A DNA stretch of 34,259 bases, taken from the NCBI GenBank assembly GCA_017446765.1, contig JAFSQD010000011.1, forward strand, positions 1-34,259, read 5' to 3'. This document shows, piece after piece, positions 8,685 through 16,043 of this stretch. The notes beneath the pieces are model-generated. The model worked only from the letters and a program-made list of their open reading frames with translations, did no database searches and had not been told where the DNA came from. The stretch is from Alloprevotella sp. GTDB taxonomy: Bacteria > Bacteroidota > Bacteroidia > Bacteroidales > Bacteroidaceae. Positions within the stretch are counted from its first letter, which is position 1; every line of letters starts with the position of its first letter. The position numbers and the translations under genes are program-made.

Positions 8685-8829
8685 CAAGATACGCAAACGA
8701 CAAAACGAACGTTGTCGCTAAGTCTGAAGAGAGCGAAACTTGTTTCGGCTATGCCTTGTCGAGAAAGCGTCTGTAAAAAAACGAATTTATAGAACATACC
8801 TAAAACTAACCATCTATAACATTAAGACA
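8685..8829 (+). promoter_or_regulatory. 145-nt gap with two small hairpins
   Basis: This is the widest gap inside the gene run. CGACAA (8698-8703) can pair with TTGTCG (8712-8717), and CGAAACTTGTTTCG (8734-8747) is a 6-bp stem with a TT loop. No TAnnTTTG element is visible, so an internal promoter is not supported. The hairpins may attenuate or stabilise the transcript. Confidence 0.35.
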
Positions 8830-10590
8830 ATGAACAAAATGAAACTATTGGCAGGTGCATTATTGCTATCCGCTATTTCAATGCCTGTCTGTGCACAAAA
8901 TAGCACGAAACACGATTCCCACTACTTTGTACAAGGGATGGGAGGTATACAACTTCCATTCACCCCAGGAAGCCGCACCAAACTGATACAGCCAAACTTC
9001 GGCCTAAACGTCGGACGCTGGTTTATTCCCGATGTCGGTGTACGCATTGGTGCCGAGGGGCTTAGCTCCAAAGTGATGTATATGGGAGAATATGAAAAAT
9101 TCAACTATCTGAATTTTGATGCCGATATTATGGTAAACCTGCTGCCCCTTTTCAGCAAGAGATCTAAGTCTGGACACAGACTCTACGTTCTTGGGGGATT
9201 GGGCTTGAACGTTGTCACAGACAAAGGTGCTATGGCAGATGTCTCATTGTCAGACTTCGGGCACAACCTGCGAGTAGGTATGGGATTTGACTACAAACTC
9301 TCCAAACCGCTGACCGTTTCTCTGGAATATCGACTGAACAACACTGCGGACTATTTTAACGGGCTCGAAAACAACTCTACAGACTGGTTTTCATCCTTGT
9401 TGCTTGGAGTATCCTTCAACTTTGGACATAAGACCTATAAGGTTCCGGCAATACCGGCCGTTCAGACCATGGCCAAGCCTATGTCGCTGTACGAGCAGAT
9501 GCAAGCGGGTGTCAACGAACGCATGAACACTTGGATGAGACGGTTGAAGGGAGAAAGCAAGGCCGACTATCTGGCTCGAACCTCAGAAGAGACCATTGAA
9601 GCCAAGCGTCTTGAATTCACCAAGGAAATCTCAACGCAAATGGCTGGAAACCGTTCCAACACGAACAAAGAAGACCTCTTGTATAATACCGACTCACAAC
9701 TTCTTGGCGTTGTCTTTACTGACATGCCTATCATCACGCTCAACGTTCCATTATCTGAAATCAATAGTTTCAAGACTATCAACGATATCAACTTCACCAA
9801 TACGATCTACAACCTGAACCCAGATGACAGTTTTGAAATCCTCTACACAGAATCTATAAATCCTGCAACAGGAAAGACCTATTCTTATGTTCAGACTGAA
9901 GACAATAAATATGTCGACACAAAAGGATTTCTACCCATTGCAGCAATCCACCAGTCCATGCAGAACGACATACGCTTGCAAGAGACTGCCAAGAAGATTA
10001 TCCAGGAAGCAAAAGAACAAAACATCCTCAGCGACCACACCACAATTACCGTAACATCGAAACTTGTCCCGACAGAAAGGGGTAAAGCCGATTACCACAT
10101 CAACTACAGATACACTGTCGATGACGAATTCAGTGCACAGGATGATTTCGCACCTGGCAAGTATGATGCGGAGGCCTCCAATGCATCTGCTGCCATGCTG
10201 AAAATCATCAATGAATCCCTAAACGGAGAGTTCGCCGAGTACATGAAAGCACATAAGACCGTACACATCAACTACCACGGCTCTGCAGACTCCAAGCCTA
10301 TCAAGAGCAGAATCATGTATGACGGAAAATATGGAGACATTAACAATCAGACTGTAACTATCAATGGGAAGCCTGAGACGATAACCATTACGACCTCAGA
10401 TCCCATCAAGACAAATGAACAGCTGTCTCTGCTCCGTGCAATCAGTGTACGTGACTTCATCCACAAGAATGTGGTCAAGCTGAACAACATGAAAACGACT
10501 GATACATACTCGGTTGGCGTAGCTCAGGAAGATGGAGCACAATACCGTCGTGTTTCCGTAACCTTTGTTTTCCATGATATTGCATTTTAA
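8830..10590 (+). CDS. Outer-membrane barrel protein with C-terminal OmpA-like domain
   Basis: The product has 586 residues from MNKMKLL; a non-ATG upstream start in the same frame adds no signal-peptide character. The signal peptide is 1-22, then Gln23. Residues about 30-210 look like an eight-stranded OmpA/OprF-like barrel, ending in LLLGVSFNFGHKTYK. A long helical or mixed region follows (about 220-470). The last 110 residues resemble an OmpA peptidoglycan-binding domain: INYHGSADSKPI near 479, then NEQLSLLRAISVRDFI near 529, and a closing RRVSVTFVF strand. An insertion of about 30 residues separates these two motifs, which is longer than usual. The protein would tie the outer membrane to the cell wall and could scaffold its neighbours. 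A hairpin follows the stop. Confidence 0.82.
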   Translation: MNKMKLLAGALLLSAISMPVCAQNSTKHDSHYFVQGMGGIQLPFTPGSRTKLIQPNFGLNVGRWFIPDVGVRIGAEGLSSKVMYMGEYEKFNYLNFDADIMVNLLPLFSKRSKSGHRLYVLGGLGLNVVTDKGAMADVSLSDFGHNLRVGMGFDYKLSKPLTVSLEYRLNNTADYFNGLENNSTDWFSSLLLGVSFNFGHKTYKVPAIPAVQTMAKPMSLYEQMQAGVNERMNTWMRRLKGESKADYLARTSEETIEAKRLEFTKEISTQMAGNRSNTNKEDLLYNTDSQLLGVVFTDMPIITLNVPLSEINSFKTINDINFTNTIYNLNPDDSFEILYTESINPATGKTYSYVQTEDNKYVDTKGFLPIAAIHQSMQNDIRLQETAKKIIQEAKEQNILSDHTTITVTSKLVPTERGKADYHINYRYTVDDEFSAQDDFAPGKYDAEASNASAAMLKIINESLNGEFAEYMKAHKTVHINYHGSADSKPIKSRIMYDGKYGDINNQTVTINGKPETITITTSDPIKTNEQLSLLRAISVRDFIHKNVVKLNNMKTTDTYSVGVAQEDGAQYRRVSVTFVFHDIAF

Positions 10591-10605
10591 ATGACACACA
10601 TACAT

Positions 10606-10635
10606 TGAGGGCGTGTCAAAACAGGCACGCCCTCA
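10606..10635 (+). terminator. GC-rich hairpin after the OmpA-like gene
   Basis: TGAGGGCGTG (10606-10615) pairs perfectly with CACGCCCTCA (10626-10635) around a 10-nt loop. Only a modest T-rich stretch follows, so it may terminate partially or act as an attenuator ahead of the second caspase gene, which starts at 10660 and has no visible promoter of its own. Confidence 0.6.
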
Positions 10636-10659
10636 TATCCATTATCCTCTGTTATATAG

Positions 10660-13203
10660 ATGAAACGCCTACTCGCGACTCTTGGCTTTGTCTTCTATGC
10701 CACTTTTTCATATTGTCAGACTGTGGCTGAAAGTTCATCTGACCCGACGTACCATTCCGAACCGACAAATGATACGTTAGTTCAGTCGGAAGCTCAGATG
10801 TACTATACTGCGGCAGACTCGGCTTACGCAGCCTATTTCAAGCAAAAGACCAATCCATCCTTTGAACGAGAAAAATTATACCCAACACTGATGGACTGTT
10901 TCCTTAGCTTTTGTAAGTGTATGGACACCATAGCTGAGCCCCAATACGCTGCAATGAAAGCCAAAATCCGTCAGTTGAGAGCCGAGTTTGAGGAGGCGGG
11001 TATTTATTTCAGCAGACACGGCGACAACCATACGGCATACCGCTATCTGGAATGCTATCTGAACATCCCCTTGATGCCATTATTTGACGGAGAGCGTTTT
11101 AATCGGAATTCTCAATATCCTGCATACGTTTTCATCGTAGCCGCCGAGGCGCACAACTCCAGAGATTATGCAAAAGCAGTACAGTTCCTGCGCGAATATA
11201 TCGAGTTGGGCGAGAAGCAAAATCAGCAAATTTGCTATGAATTCCTTGCTGCCGATTTAGACATTTTGGAGCAATACGACGAGGAGGCTATGGTGCTTGA
11301 TGAGGGTATCATGAACTATCCCCGCAGTTTAAAGATGATTAAACAATCCATATTGCTGGCGAAGAAGCGGAATAATGACGACAAGGCAGAGGAGATGCTC
11401 AGCATGGGGTTGGCTCTAGCCCCAGACGACTCCGGACTGAGATTATTCAAAGCCTCCGTAGACGACCGTCACGGACGATTTGCAGATGCTTTGACCATTT
11501 ATCAGGAATTCTGGGAACATAGAAAAAGTGATGTCCAGTTCATCAAGCAACTTGCCTTTTGCCATTACAACTACGCCTGTGCACTCGTCAATGAGAGTAA
11601 TGCGTCCATGGACAAGGAAAGTAAAGCTGCCCTAAACGACAGTGCCAAAGCACATTTCAATAATGTCATCTACTTGTTGGAACCTTTAAGCCACAACCCT
11701 ATCAATATAAAGGGAGACCAACGTGTCCTCTATGCTCTTTCCGATGCCATGACGCAGACGGGGCGTAACGCAGAAGCCGAGAAACTCAGAGAGCAGGCAC
11801 AACTCAACATCAGTCTTGGAGATGGCTCATCAGCACAGACATCGGGCATTCCCAATTTCAACGAATGGTATAAACCGCGTTTAGATAAACTGTTGGCAGA
11901 ATGGGAACTTCGCGGAGAGTTTGAACCAGCAAGTGCATACCAGAAACGCGTAAATCCAGAAACGCGCAAGGAACTCATCATCAGAACTCGCAACGAATTA
12001 GAGCGAGACTTCATATCGGAATATGCCTTCCTCTATAACCTTGACGACTTAACCATCAAGCCATACGACCCTGACCACCAGACCTACAAAATCATTACTC
12101 CCCAAGGTGACATCTACCTAAAAGTTCCTATTACAGAAGGAGAGGCCAAAAAGTTTAAGGACAGCTGGAGTGGCGTAAAGATTTTGGAACCTCAGTTCAA
12201 AATAGATAAGTCGGGAAAGCTCCTCCTTTCCAAGGCTATATTTGCTACGCCTTATGGCCAATCCTACCTATACGATGCCAACCAGCAACTAGTATACGGC
12301 CGAATAAAGATTGCACGACCAGTCTGGAATGACGATGACTTCCTTGCATCGGTGGAAATCAGTCGTCCGATTGCTCCGAAGACACCTGAACCTACAGAAG
12401 AAGAACCCATCAACGTCGGCGAATCCGACATTGATGTCAATATCCCTAAAACAAAAGACACCTACGAGAACGTCTTTGCACTCATCATCGCCAACGAACA
12501 CTACAAGAATGTTGACAGTGTCCCCTTTGCGCTTAAAGACGGTCTTTCCTTTAGAAAATACTGCACTGACGTTTTAGGCATCCCGGAAGGCAACATCGTA
12601 TGCAGGTATAACGCGACTGGCAACGAGATGACTGATGCTGTAGACAGAATCAAAGATTTTCAGCAGGCATACGAGGGCATGAAACTGATAGTTTTCTACT
12701 CCGGGCATGGTCTCCCTGACTCACGCACCAACGAGTCTTACTTACTTCCCACAGATGCCTCTCCACGCAATATCTCCACTGGCTACAAGTTGTCGCACTT
12801 CTATGAAGAGCTGACAGCCTATCACCCGGCCAACGTCACAGTCTTCCTTGACGCCTGCTTCAGCGGAACGAAAAAAGACGGACAGGTCATGGACAGGGAG
12901 TCACGCGGAGTCATCATTACCCCTCGCGAAGAGACACCCGTCAGCAATATGGTTGTATTCAGTGCATGCACCGGCAATGAGACTGCCTATCCCTACGCTA
13001 ATCAAAAGCATGGCCTTTTCACCTATTTCCTCCTCAAGAAACTACAGGAAGATAAGGGAAAGACTTCCTACAAGCATCTGGCAGAATACATCAGTAGAAA
13101 CGTCAAGCAACAAAGCATCCGACTTAATGGAAAGCTTCAGTCGCCAACCATATATAGCGCACTCCCTGAATCTGAATGGGGTGACTGGCGACTGAATAGA
13201 TAA
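10660..13203 (+). CDS. Secreted TPR-like plus caspase-fold (C14) protease
   Basis: The product has 847 residues. A signal peptide (1-19) precedes Gln20. Residues about 100-400 are helical with tetratricopeptide-like pairs, for example RDYAKAVQFLREYIELG and GRFADALTIYQEF. A middle domain (about 405-590) is of unknown fold and ends in a Pro/Glu linker. The caspase domain begins near 602 (YENVFALIIANEHY). It has His683 in FYSGHGLPD and Cys733 in FLDACFSG, both intact, and a later VVFSACTGNETA strand matching VVFSASQGNETA of the first caspase. The two proteases therefore share a catalytic module on different binding modules. It starts 69 nt after the OmpA-like gene and ends 18 nt before the second DUF4384-like gene. 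Its substrate is unknown. Confidence 0.88.
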   Translation: MKRLLATLGFVFYATFSYCQTVAESSSDPTYHSEPTNDTLVQSEAQMYYTAADSAYAAYFKQKTNPSFEREKLYPTLMDCFLSFCKCMDTIAEPQYAAMKAKIRQLRAEFEEAGIYFSRHGDNHTAYRYLECYLNIPLMPLFDGERFNRNSQYPAYVFIVAAEAHNSRDYAKAVQFLREYIELGEKQNQQICYEFLAADLDILEQYDEEAMVLDEGIMNYPRSLKMIKQSILLAKKRNNDDKAEEMLSMGLALAPDDSGLRLFKASVDDRHGRFADALTIYQEFWEHRKSDVQFIKQLAFCHYNYACALVNESNASMDKESKAALNDSAKAHFNNVIYLLEPLSHNPINIKGDQRVLYALSDAMTQTGRNAEAEKLREQAQLNISLGDGSSAQTSGIPNFNEWYKPRLDKLLAEWELRGEFEPASAYQKRVNPETRKELIIRTRNELERDFISEYAFLYNLDDLTIKPYDPDHQTYKIITPQGDIYLKVPITEGEAKKFKDSWSGVKILEPQFKIDKSGKLLLSKAIFATPYGQSYLYDANQQLVYGRIKIARPVWNDDDFLASVEISRPIAPKTPEPTEEEPINVGESDIDVNIPKTKDTYENVFALIIANEHYKNVDSVPFALKDGLSFRKYCTDVLGIPEGNIVCRYNATGNEMTDAVDRIKDFQQAYEGMKLIVFYSGHGLPDSRTNESYLLPTDASPRNISTGYKLSHFYEELTAYHPANVTVFLDACFSGTKKDGQVMDRESRGVIITPREETPVSNMVVFSACTGNETAYPYANQKHGLFTYFLLKKLQEDKGKTSYKHLAEYISRNVKQQSIRLNGKLQSPTIYSALPESEWGDWRLNR

Positions 13204-13221
13204 CACTTCATTGCCAAGACC

Positions 13222-14115
13222 ATGAGAAAAGTCATATTAATCCTTGTATGGTTTGCTGTATTCATTCCACCTATCTTGGGGCAAAGCATCAAAACCATAG
13301 AAAACACCTACATATATTATGCTTCGCCGAATGAAACCATTGAAGGGGCCAAGCGACGGGCCATTGCCCGTGCCAAGACAGAAGCTCTGCGTGAGAACTT
13401 CGGAACAGTCATTAGTGGGGCTTCGGCCACGAGTATGATTACCAGAAACAATCTTACCGATTCTAAGTTTGTGCACCTCGCTTCGGAAGGAGAGCTGCGA
13501 GGCGAATGGATTGCAGACATTGAAGAACCCGTCGTCACCACGACACTTGAGGGAGAGTTTCTCGTCGTCAAAGCAACAGTCAGGGGAAAAGCTCGAGAAA
13601 TCAGCAACAACACTATAAACTTCGAAGCAAAAATATTACGCAACAAGCCTGAGGTTGAACTGGAAAGCAGTGAGTTTACTGCTGGTAATAGCATTTTTGT
13701 CCATTTCACGTCCCCAGTAGATGGTTTCCTTTCCATATACTTGCTGGATGGAGAAAATGCATATTGCCTACTGCCATATTCAAACAGCAAGAGCGGTGTC
13801 CAGCCCATCATCCACAACCATGAATACACCTTCTTCAGCCGCAAGATATATGCTCCAGGAGAAAACCCCGATGAGATAGACGAATACACACTCACGACAG
13901 AAGGCGAGCATCAGGACATCAACCAAATCTACTTTATCTTCTCACCCCACAAGTTCACCAAAGCATTAGACGAGTTTAAGCATTCACCGTCCGGCACACT
14001 CTACCCCCGCACTCTTTCATGGAGAGATTTTCAGAAATGGATTCTTCGAGCGAGGCGTGACGACATGGACATGTGCGTGCAAACAAAGTACATCGTCATT
14101 TCACCCAAAAGGTGA
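13222..14115 (+). CDS. Secreted DUF4384-like protein, paralog of 2266-3150
   Basis: The product has 297 residues with a signal peptide (1-20) and Gln21. The element order repeats that of the earlier paralog: an Ala-spaced helix 'AKRRAIARAKTEALRENFG', a GEWIAD segment, the DUF4384-type strand SPVDGFLSIYLLDG, LLPYS, an IFSPHKF strand, FQKWILRAR and a terminal KYIVIS strand. The shared pieces GEW-D, AREI, SPxDGxL, LLPY, FSPxxF and FQxWxLR leave little doubt about common descent. It is the last gene of the run and converges on aroE 20 nt away. A small AGGGG-CTACA-CCCCT hairpin at 14123-14137 lies at the junction. Confidence 0.8.
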   Translation: MRKVILILVWFAVFIPPILGQSIKTIENTYIYYASPNETIEGAKRRAIARAKTEALRENFGTVISGASATSMITRNNLTDSKFVHLASEGELRGEWIADIEEPVVTTTLEGEFLVVKATVRGKAREISNNTINFEAKILRNKPEVELESSEFTAGNSIFVHFTSPVDGFLSIYLLDGENAYCLLPYSNSKSGVQPIIHNHEYTFFSRKIYAPGENPDEIDEYTLTTEGEHQDINQIYFIFSPHKFTKALDEFKHSPSGTLYPRTLSWRDFQKWILRARRDDMDMCVQTKYIVISPKR

Positions 14116-14135
14116 TGGCTGGAGGGGCTACACCC

Positions 14136-14885
14136 CTACGCCCTTGCAGGCGCATTCCATATTTCCCAGGCGGCTTCGGCCTGGAGGTGGAGCATCTCAA
14201 GGCCGTTTTTGGTGATGGTTCCGTGCTCCCGTCCCCGACGGAGAAATTCCGTCTCGGGGGGATTGTAGACAAGGTCGTAGAGTATGTGGCGGGGCGTCAA
14301 CAAATGGTAGGGGATGTCGGGGGCTACGTCCACGTGGGGATACATGCCGAGAGGAGTGCAGTTGACGACGAGGTGGGCTTCGGCCATGAGAGCGGGGGTG
14401 AGGTCGGCGTAAGAGATGATGCTGTCTCGGCGCGTGCGACTGACGAACTGGGGATGATAGCCGAGCCCGCGCAGTCCATAGCAGACAGCCTTTGAGGCTC
14501 CCCCAGTGCCGAGGACAAGGGCTACCTTACCCTCACTTTCCGAAGGAAGAAGGGGTTCAAGGGAACGCACAAAGCCAAGAACATCTGTATTGTAACCGAC
14601 AAGACGCCCCCTGCACACCTTCACGACATTCACAGCTCCTATTTCCCTGGCCTCCTCGCTCAAGTCATCAAGATGAGGAATAACGGCTTGCTTATGGGGA
14701 ATGGTGACATTGAAACCGCGTAGTTGCGGATGGGCTCTCACGAAGTCACGCAGTTTGCCAACACTGGGCATCTCAAAGTTCTCGTATCTTGCATCAACAT
14801 GCTCACGCGAAAACTTCTCTGCAAAGAATGCTGCAGAAAAACTATGGCCAAGGGGATAGCCGATGAGACCGTAGAGATTGGACAT
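14136..14885 (-). CDS. aroE: Shikimate dehydrogenase (NADP+)
   Basis: AroE reduces 3-dehydroshikimate to shikimate in aromatic amino acid synthesis, in the cytoplasm. The 249-residue length fits the short form of the family. The substrate site is visible as NVTIPHK with catalytic Lys65, and the partner Asp101 in GYNTDVLGF. The nucleotide loop is LVLGTGGASKAV near 124-134, and NGLEMLHLQA closes the protein as in homologs. It starts 30 nt after the menG stop and is probably translated from the same message. The start at MSNLYGLIG matches the first beta strand of the family. It converges with the last gene of the secreted cluster. Confidence 0.93.
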   Translation of the reverse strand: MSNLYGLIGYPLGHSFSAAFFAEKFSREHVDARYENFEMPSVGKLRDFVRAHPQLRGFNVTIPHKQAVIPHLDDLSEEAREIGAVNVVKVCRGRLVGYNTDVLGFVRSLEPLLPSESEGKVALVLGTGGASKAVCYGLRGLGYHPQFVSRTRRDSIISYADLTPALMAEAHLVVNCTPLGMYPHVDVAPDIPYHLLTPRHILYDLVYNPPETEFLRRGREHGTITKNGLEMLHLQAEAAWEIWNAPARA

Positions 14886-14915
14886 AACAAGTGGTGAGTG
14901 ACAGGAGGAACGTTG

Positions 14916-15653
14916 CTATGCTTCAGCCGTATAGAGCGTACTGAGGCCGAAGGTGAAGCGGCGAAAATTGACATCGGAGAAGCCTGCGCGCATGAGGATT
15001 TGCCTCATTTCTTCGCCTTGCGGAAAGGCTTCCATCGTAGCTGGGAGATAGCTGTATGCACGGCTATCCTTGGAAACAAGGCGACCGATGAGTGGCATCC
15101 ATACATGAGAATAGAGCCAGAAAAGTTGACGCATAGGAAAGTGGCGGGGGGCAGTGAGTTCAACGATGACAAGGCGTCCTCCTGGACGCAACACGCGGTG
15201 CATCTCGCGGAGTCCGCAATCAAGGTCGGAGAAGTTGCGGATACCATAGGCCACTGTCAGGGCGTCGAATGAACCGTTGGGGAATGAGAGATTGAGACAG
15301 TCCTCTTTCTGGAAACGGATGACGCCCTGTAGTTCTTCGCGCTCCACCTTCTGCCGTGCCACCTCCATCATGCCTTCAGAGAGGTCTACTCCAAGCAGAG
15401 CCTCAGGCTCCAAGAGTTTGGCAGCGAGTATGGCGAAGTCGCCTGTGCCTGTGGCTACGTCAAGGATACGCTGAGGACGATAGGGGCGCAGGGAATCGAT
15501 GGCGGCACGCCGCCAGCTGCGGTCAATGCCCCAGGAGAGGCTGTGGTTGAGGAGGTCGTAGGTGGGAGCGATATGGTCAAACATCTGTTCCACCTGCTCC
15601 GTTTTCCCTGTCGCCGCGTCGTAAGGCTTTATCTGTTCCTGTTTGTATGACAT
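14916..15653 (-). CDS. menG: Demethylmenaquinone C-methyltransferase
   Basis: MenG (UbiE family) uses S-adenosylmethionine to methylate demethylmenaquinone, the last step of menaquinone synthesis, at the inner face of the membrane. The 245-residue product shows the family opener [17 protein letters not shown] (24-40), the SAM loop [10 protein letters not shown] (64-73), DLSEGMM and the signature [12 protein letters not shown]. Since Bacteroidetes use menaquinone, menG rather than ubiE is the better symbol. A perfect TATCTTTG promoter element lies 30 nt upstream, and aroE follows, suggesting a two-gene unit. Confidence 0.93.
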   Translation of the reverse strand: MSYKQEQIKPYDAATGKTEQVEQMFDHIAPTYDLLNHSLSWGIDRSWRRAAIDSLRPYRPQRILDVATGTGDFAILAAKLLEPEALLGVDLSEGMMEVARQKVEREELQGVIRFQKEDCLNLSFPNGSFDALTVAYGIRNFSDLDCGLREMHRVLRPGGRLVIVELTAPRHFPMRQLFWLYSHVWMPLIGRLVSKDSRAYSYLPATMEAFPQGEEMRQILMRAGFSDVNFRRFTFGLSTLYTAEA

Positions 15654-15683
15654 TATCGTGTTCTACATCTTTCTTAGCGAGAG

Positions 15684-15713
15684 CAAAGATAGAAATATAT
15701 GTTGCCTTTCAAG
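15684..15713 (-). promoter_or_regulatory. Promoter of menG
   Basis: On the minus strand TATCTTTG (15691 to 15684) matches TAnnTTTG, with CTTG at 15713-15710 as a -33 element after an 18-nt spacer. The predicted transcript would start near 15676 and leave a short leader before the menG start at 15653. Confidence 0.6.
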
Positions 15714-15830
15714 GTTCAAGAACGGTTTTTTTATAGTTCCAATGATAATAATCATTATTTCCTTACCCTCGTAGCGAAAATAGTAGGCAGTGATTGCCAT
15801 AAACATTAGCTCATCAAAAGCTACACAGCA

Positions 15831-15959
15831 ATGAAGCGATTCAATTCTTTTGCGGCCTTTACCATGATGCTGGTAGCATGTACATTCATCCTCACAGCCT
15901 GTGGCGGTGACGATGATGACGATAAAGGAGGAAGCGCTATTGATGCCAATGACCGTTAG
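15831..15959 (+). CDS. 42-residue lipoprotein candidate with Gly-Gly-Asp5 after the cysteine
   Basis: The open frame encodes a short basic start (MKRF), a hydrophobic stretch and a lipobox LTAC with Cys24. Cys17 in LVAC is a second possible site. After Cys24 comes GGDDDDDKGG and a short polar tail. In Bacteroidetes, acidic runs just after the lipid-bearing cysteine can act as export signals that send lipoproteins to the cell surface, so this could be a tiny surface lipopeptide. It lies on the plus strand between two minus-strand genes and is followed at once by a hairpin terminator, which supports its own transcript. No TAnnTTTG promoter or strong ribosome site is visible upstream. Only a lipid-anchored stub would remain after processing. 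Confidence 0.55.
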   Translation: MKRFNSFAAFTMMLVACTFILTACGGDDDDDKGGSAIDANDR

Positions 15960-16005
15960 CTCATACAGAAAGGATAGCAGCATTCGCCTACGCCGATAGT
16001 AAAGG

Positions 16006-16037
16006 AATCCCTGAGACCACAAGAAGTTTCAGGGATT
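16006..16037. terminator. Hairpin terminator between the small lipoprotein and glsB
   Basis: AATCCCTGA (16006-16014) pairs perfectly with TCAGGGATT (16029-16037) around a 14-nt loop. It lies 46 nt after the lipoprotein stop and 7 nt beyond the end of the convergent glsB gene, so it may serve both directions. Confidence 0.65.
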
Positions 16038-16043
16038 ATTGGC

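Noticed and set aside
8734..8765. Possible further copy of the hairpin/spacer repeat
   Set aside because: GTTTCGGCTATGC and CTTGTCGAG resemble pieces of the repeat, but the order and hairpin stem are not preserved well enough.
14123..14137. Terminator between the last cluster gene and aroE
   Set aside because: The stem is only 5 bp, overlaps the aroE stop and has no T-run, so termination is not supported.
15741..15756. Fur-box-like AATGATAATAATCATT upstream of the small lipoprotein
   Set aside because: The half-sites are separated by 4 bases instead of the single base in the Fur consensus, and no iron-related gene is adjacent.
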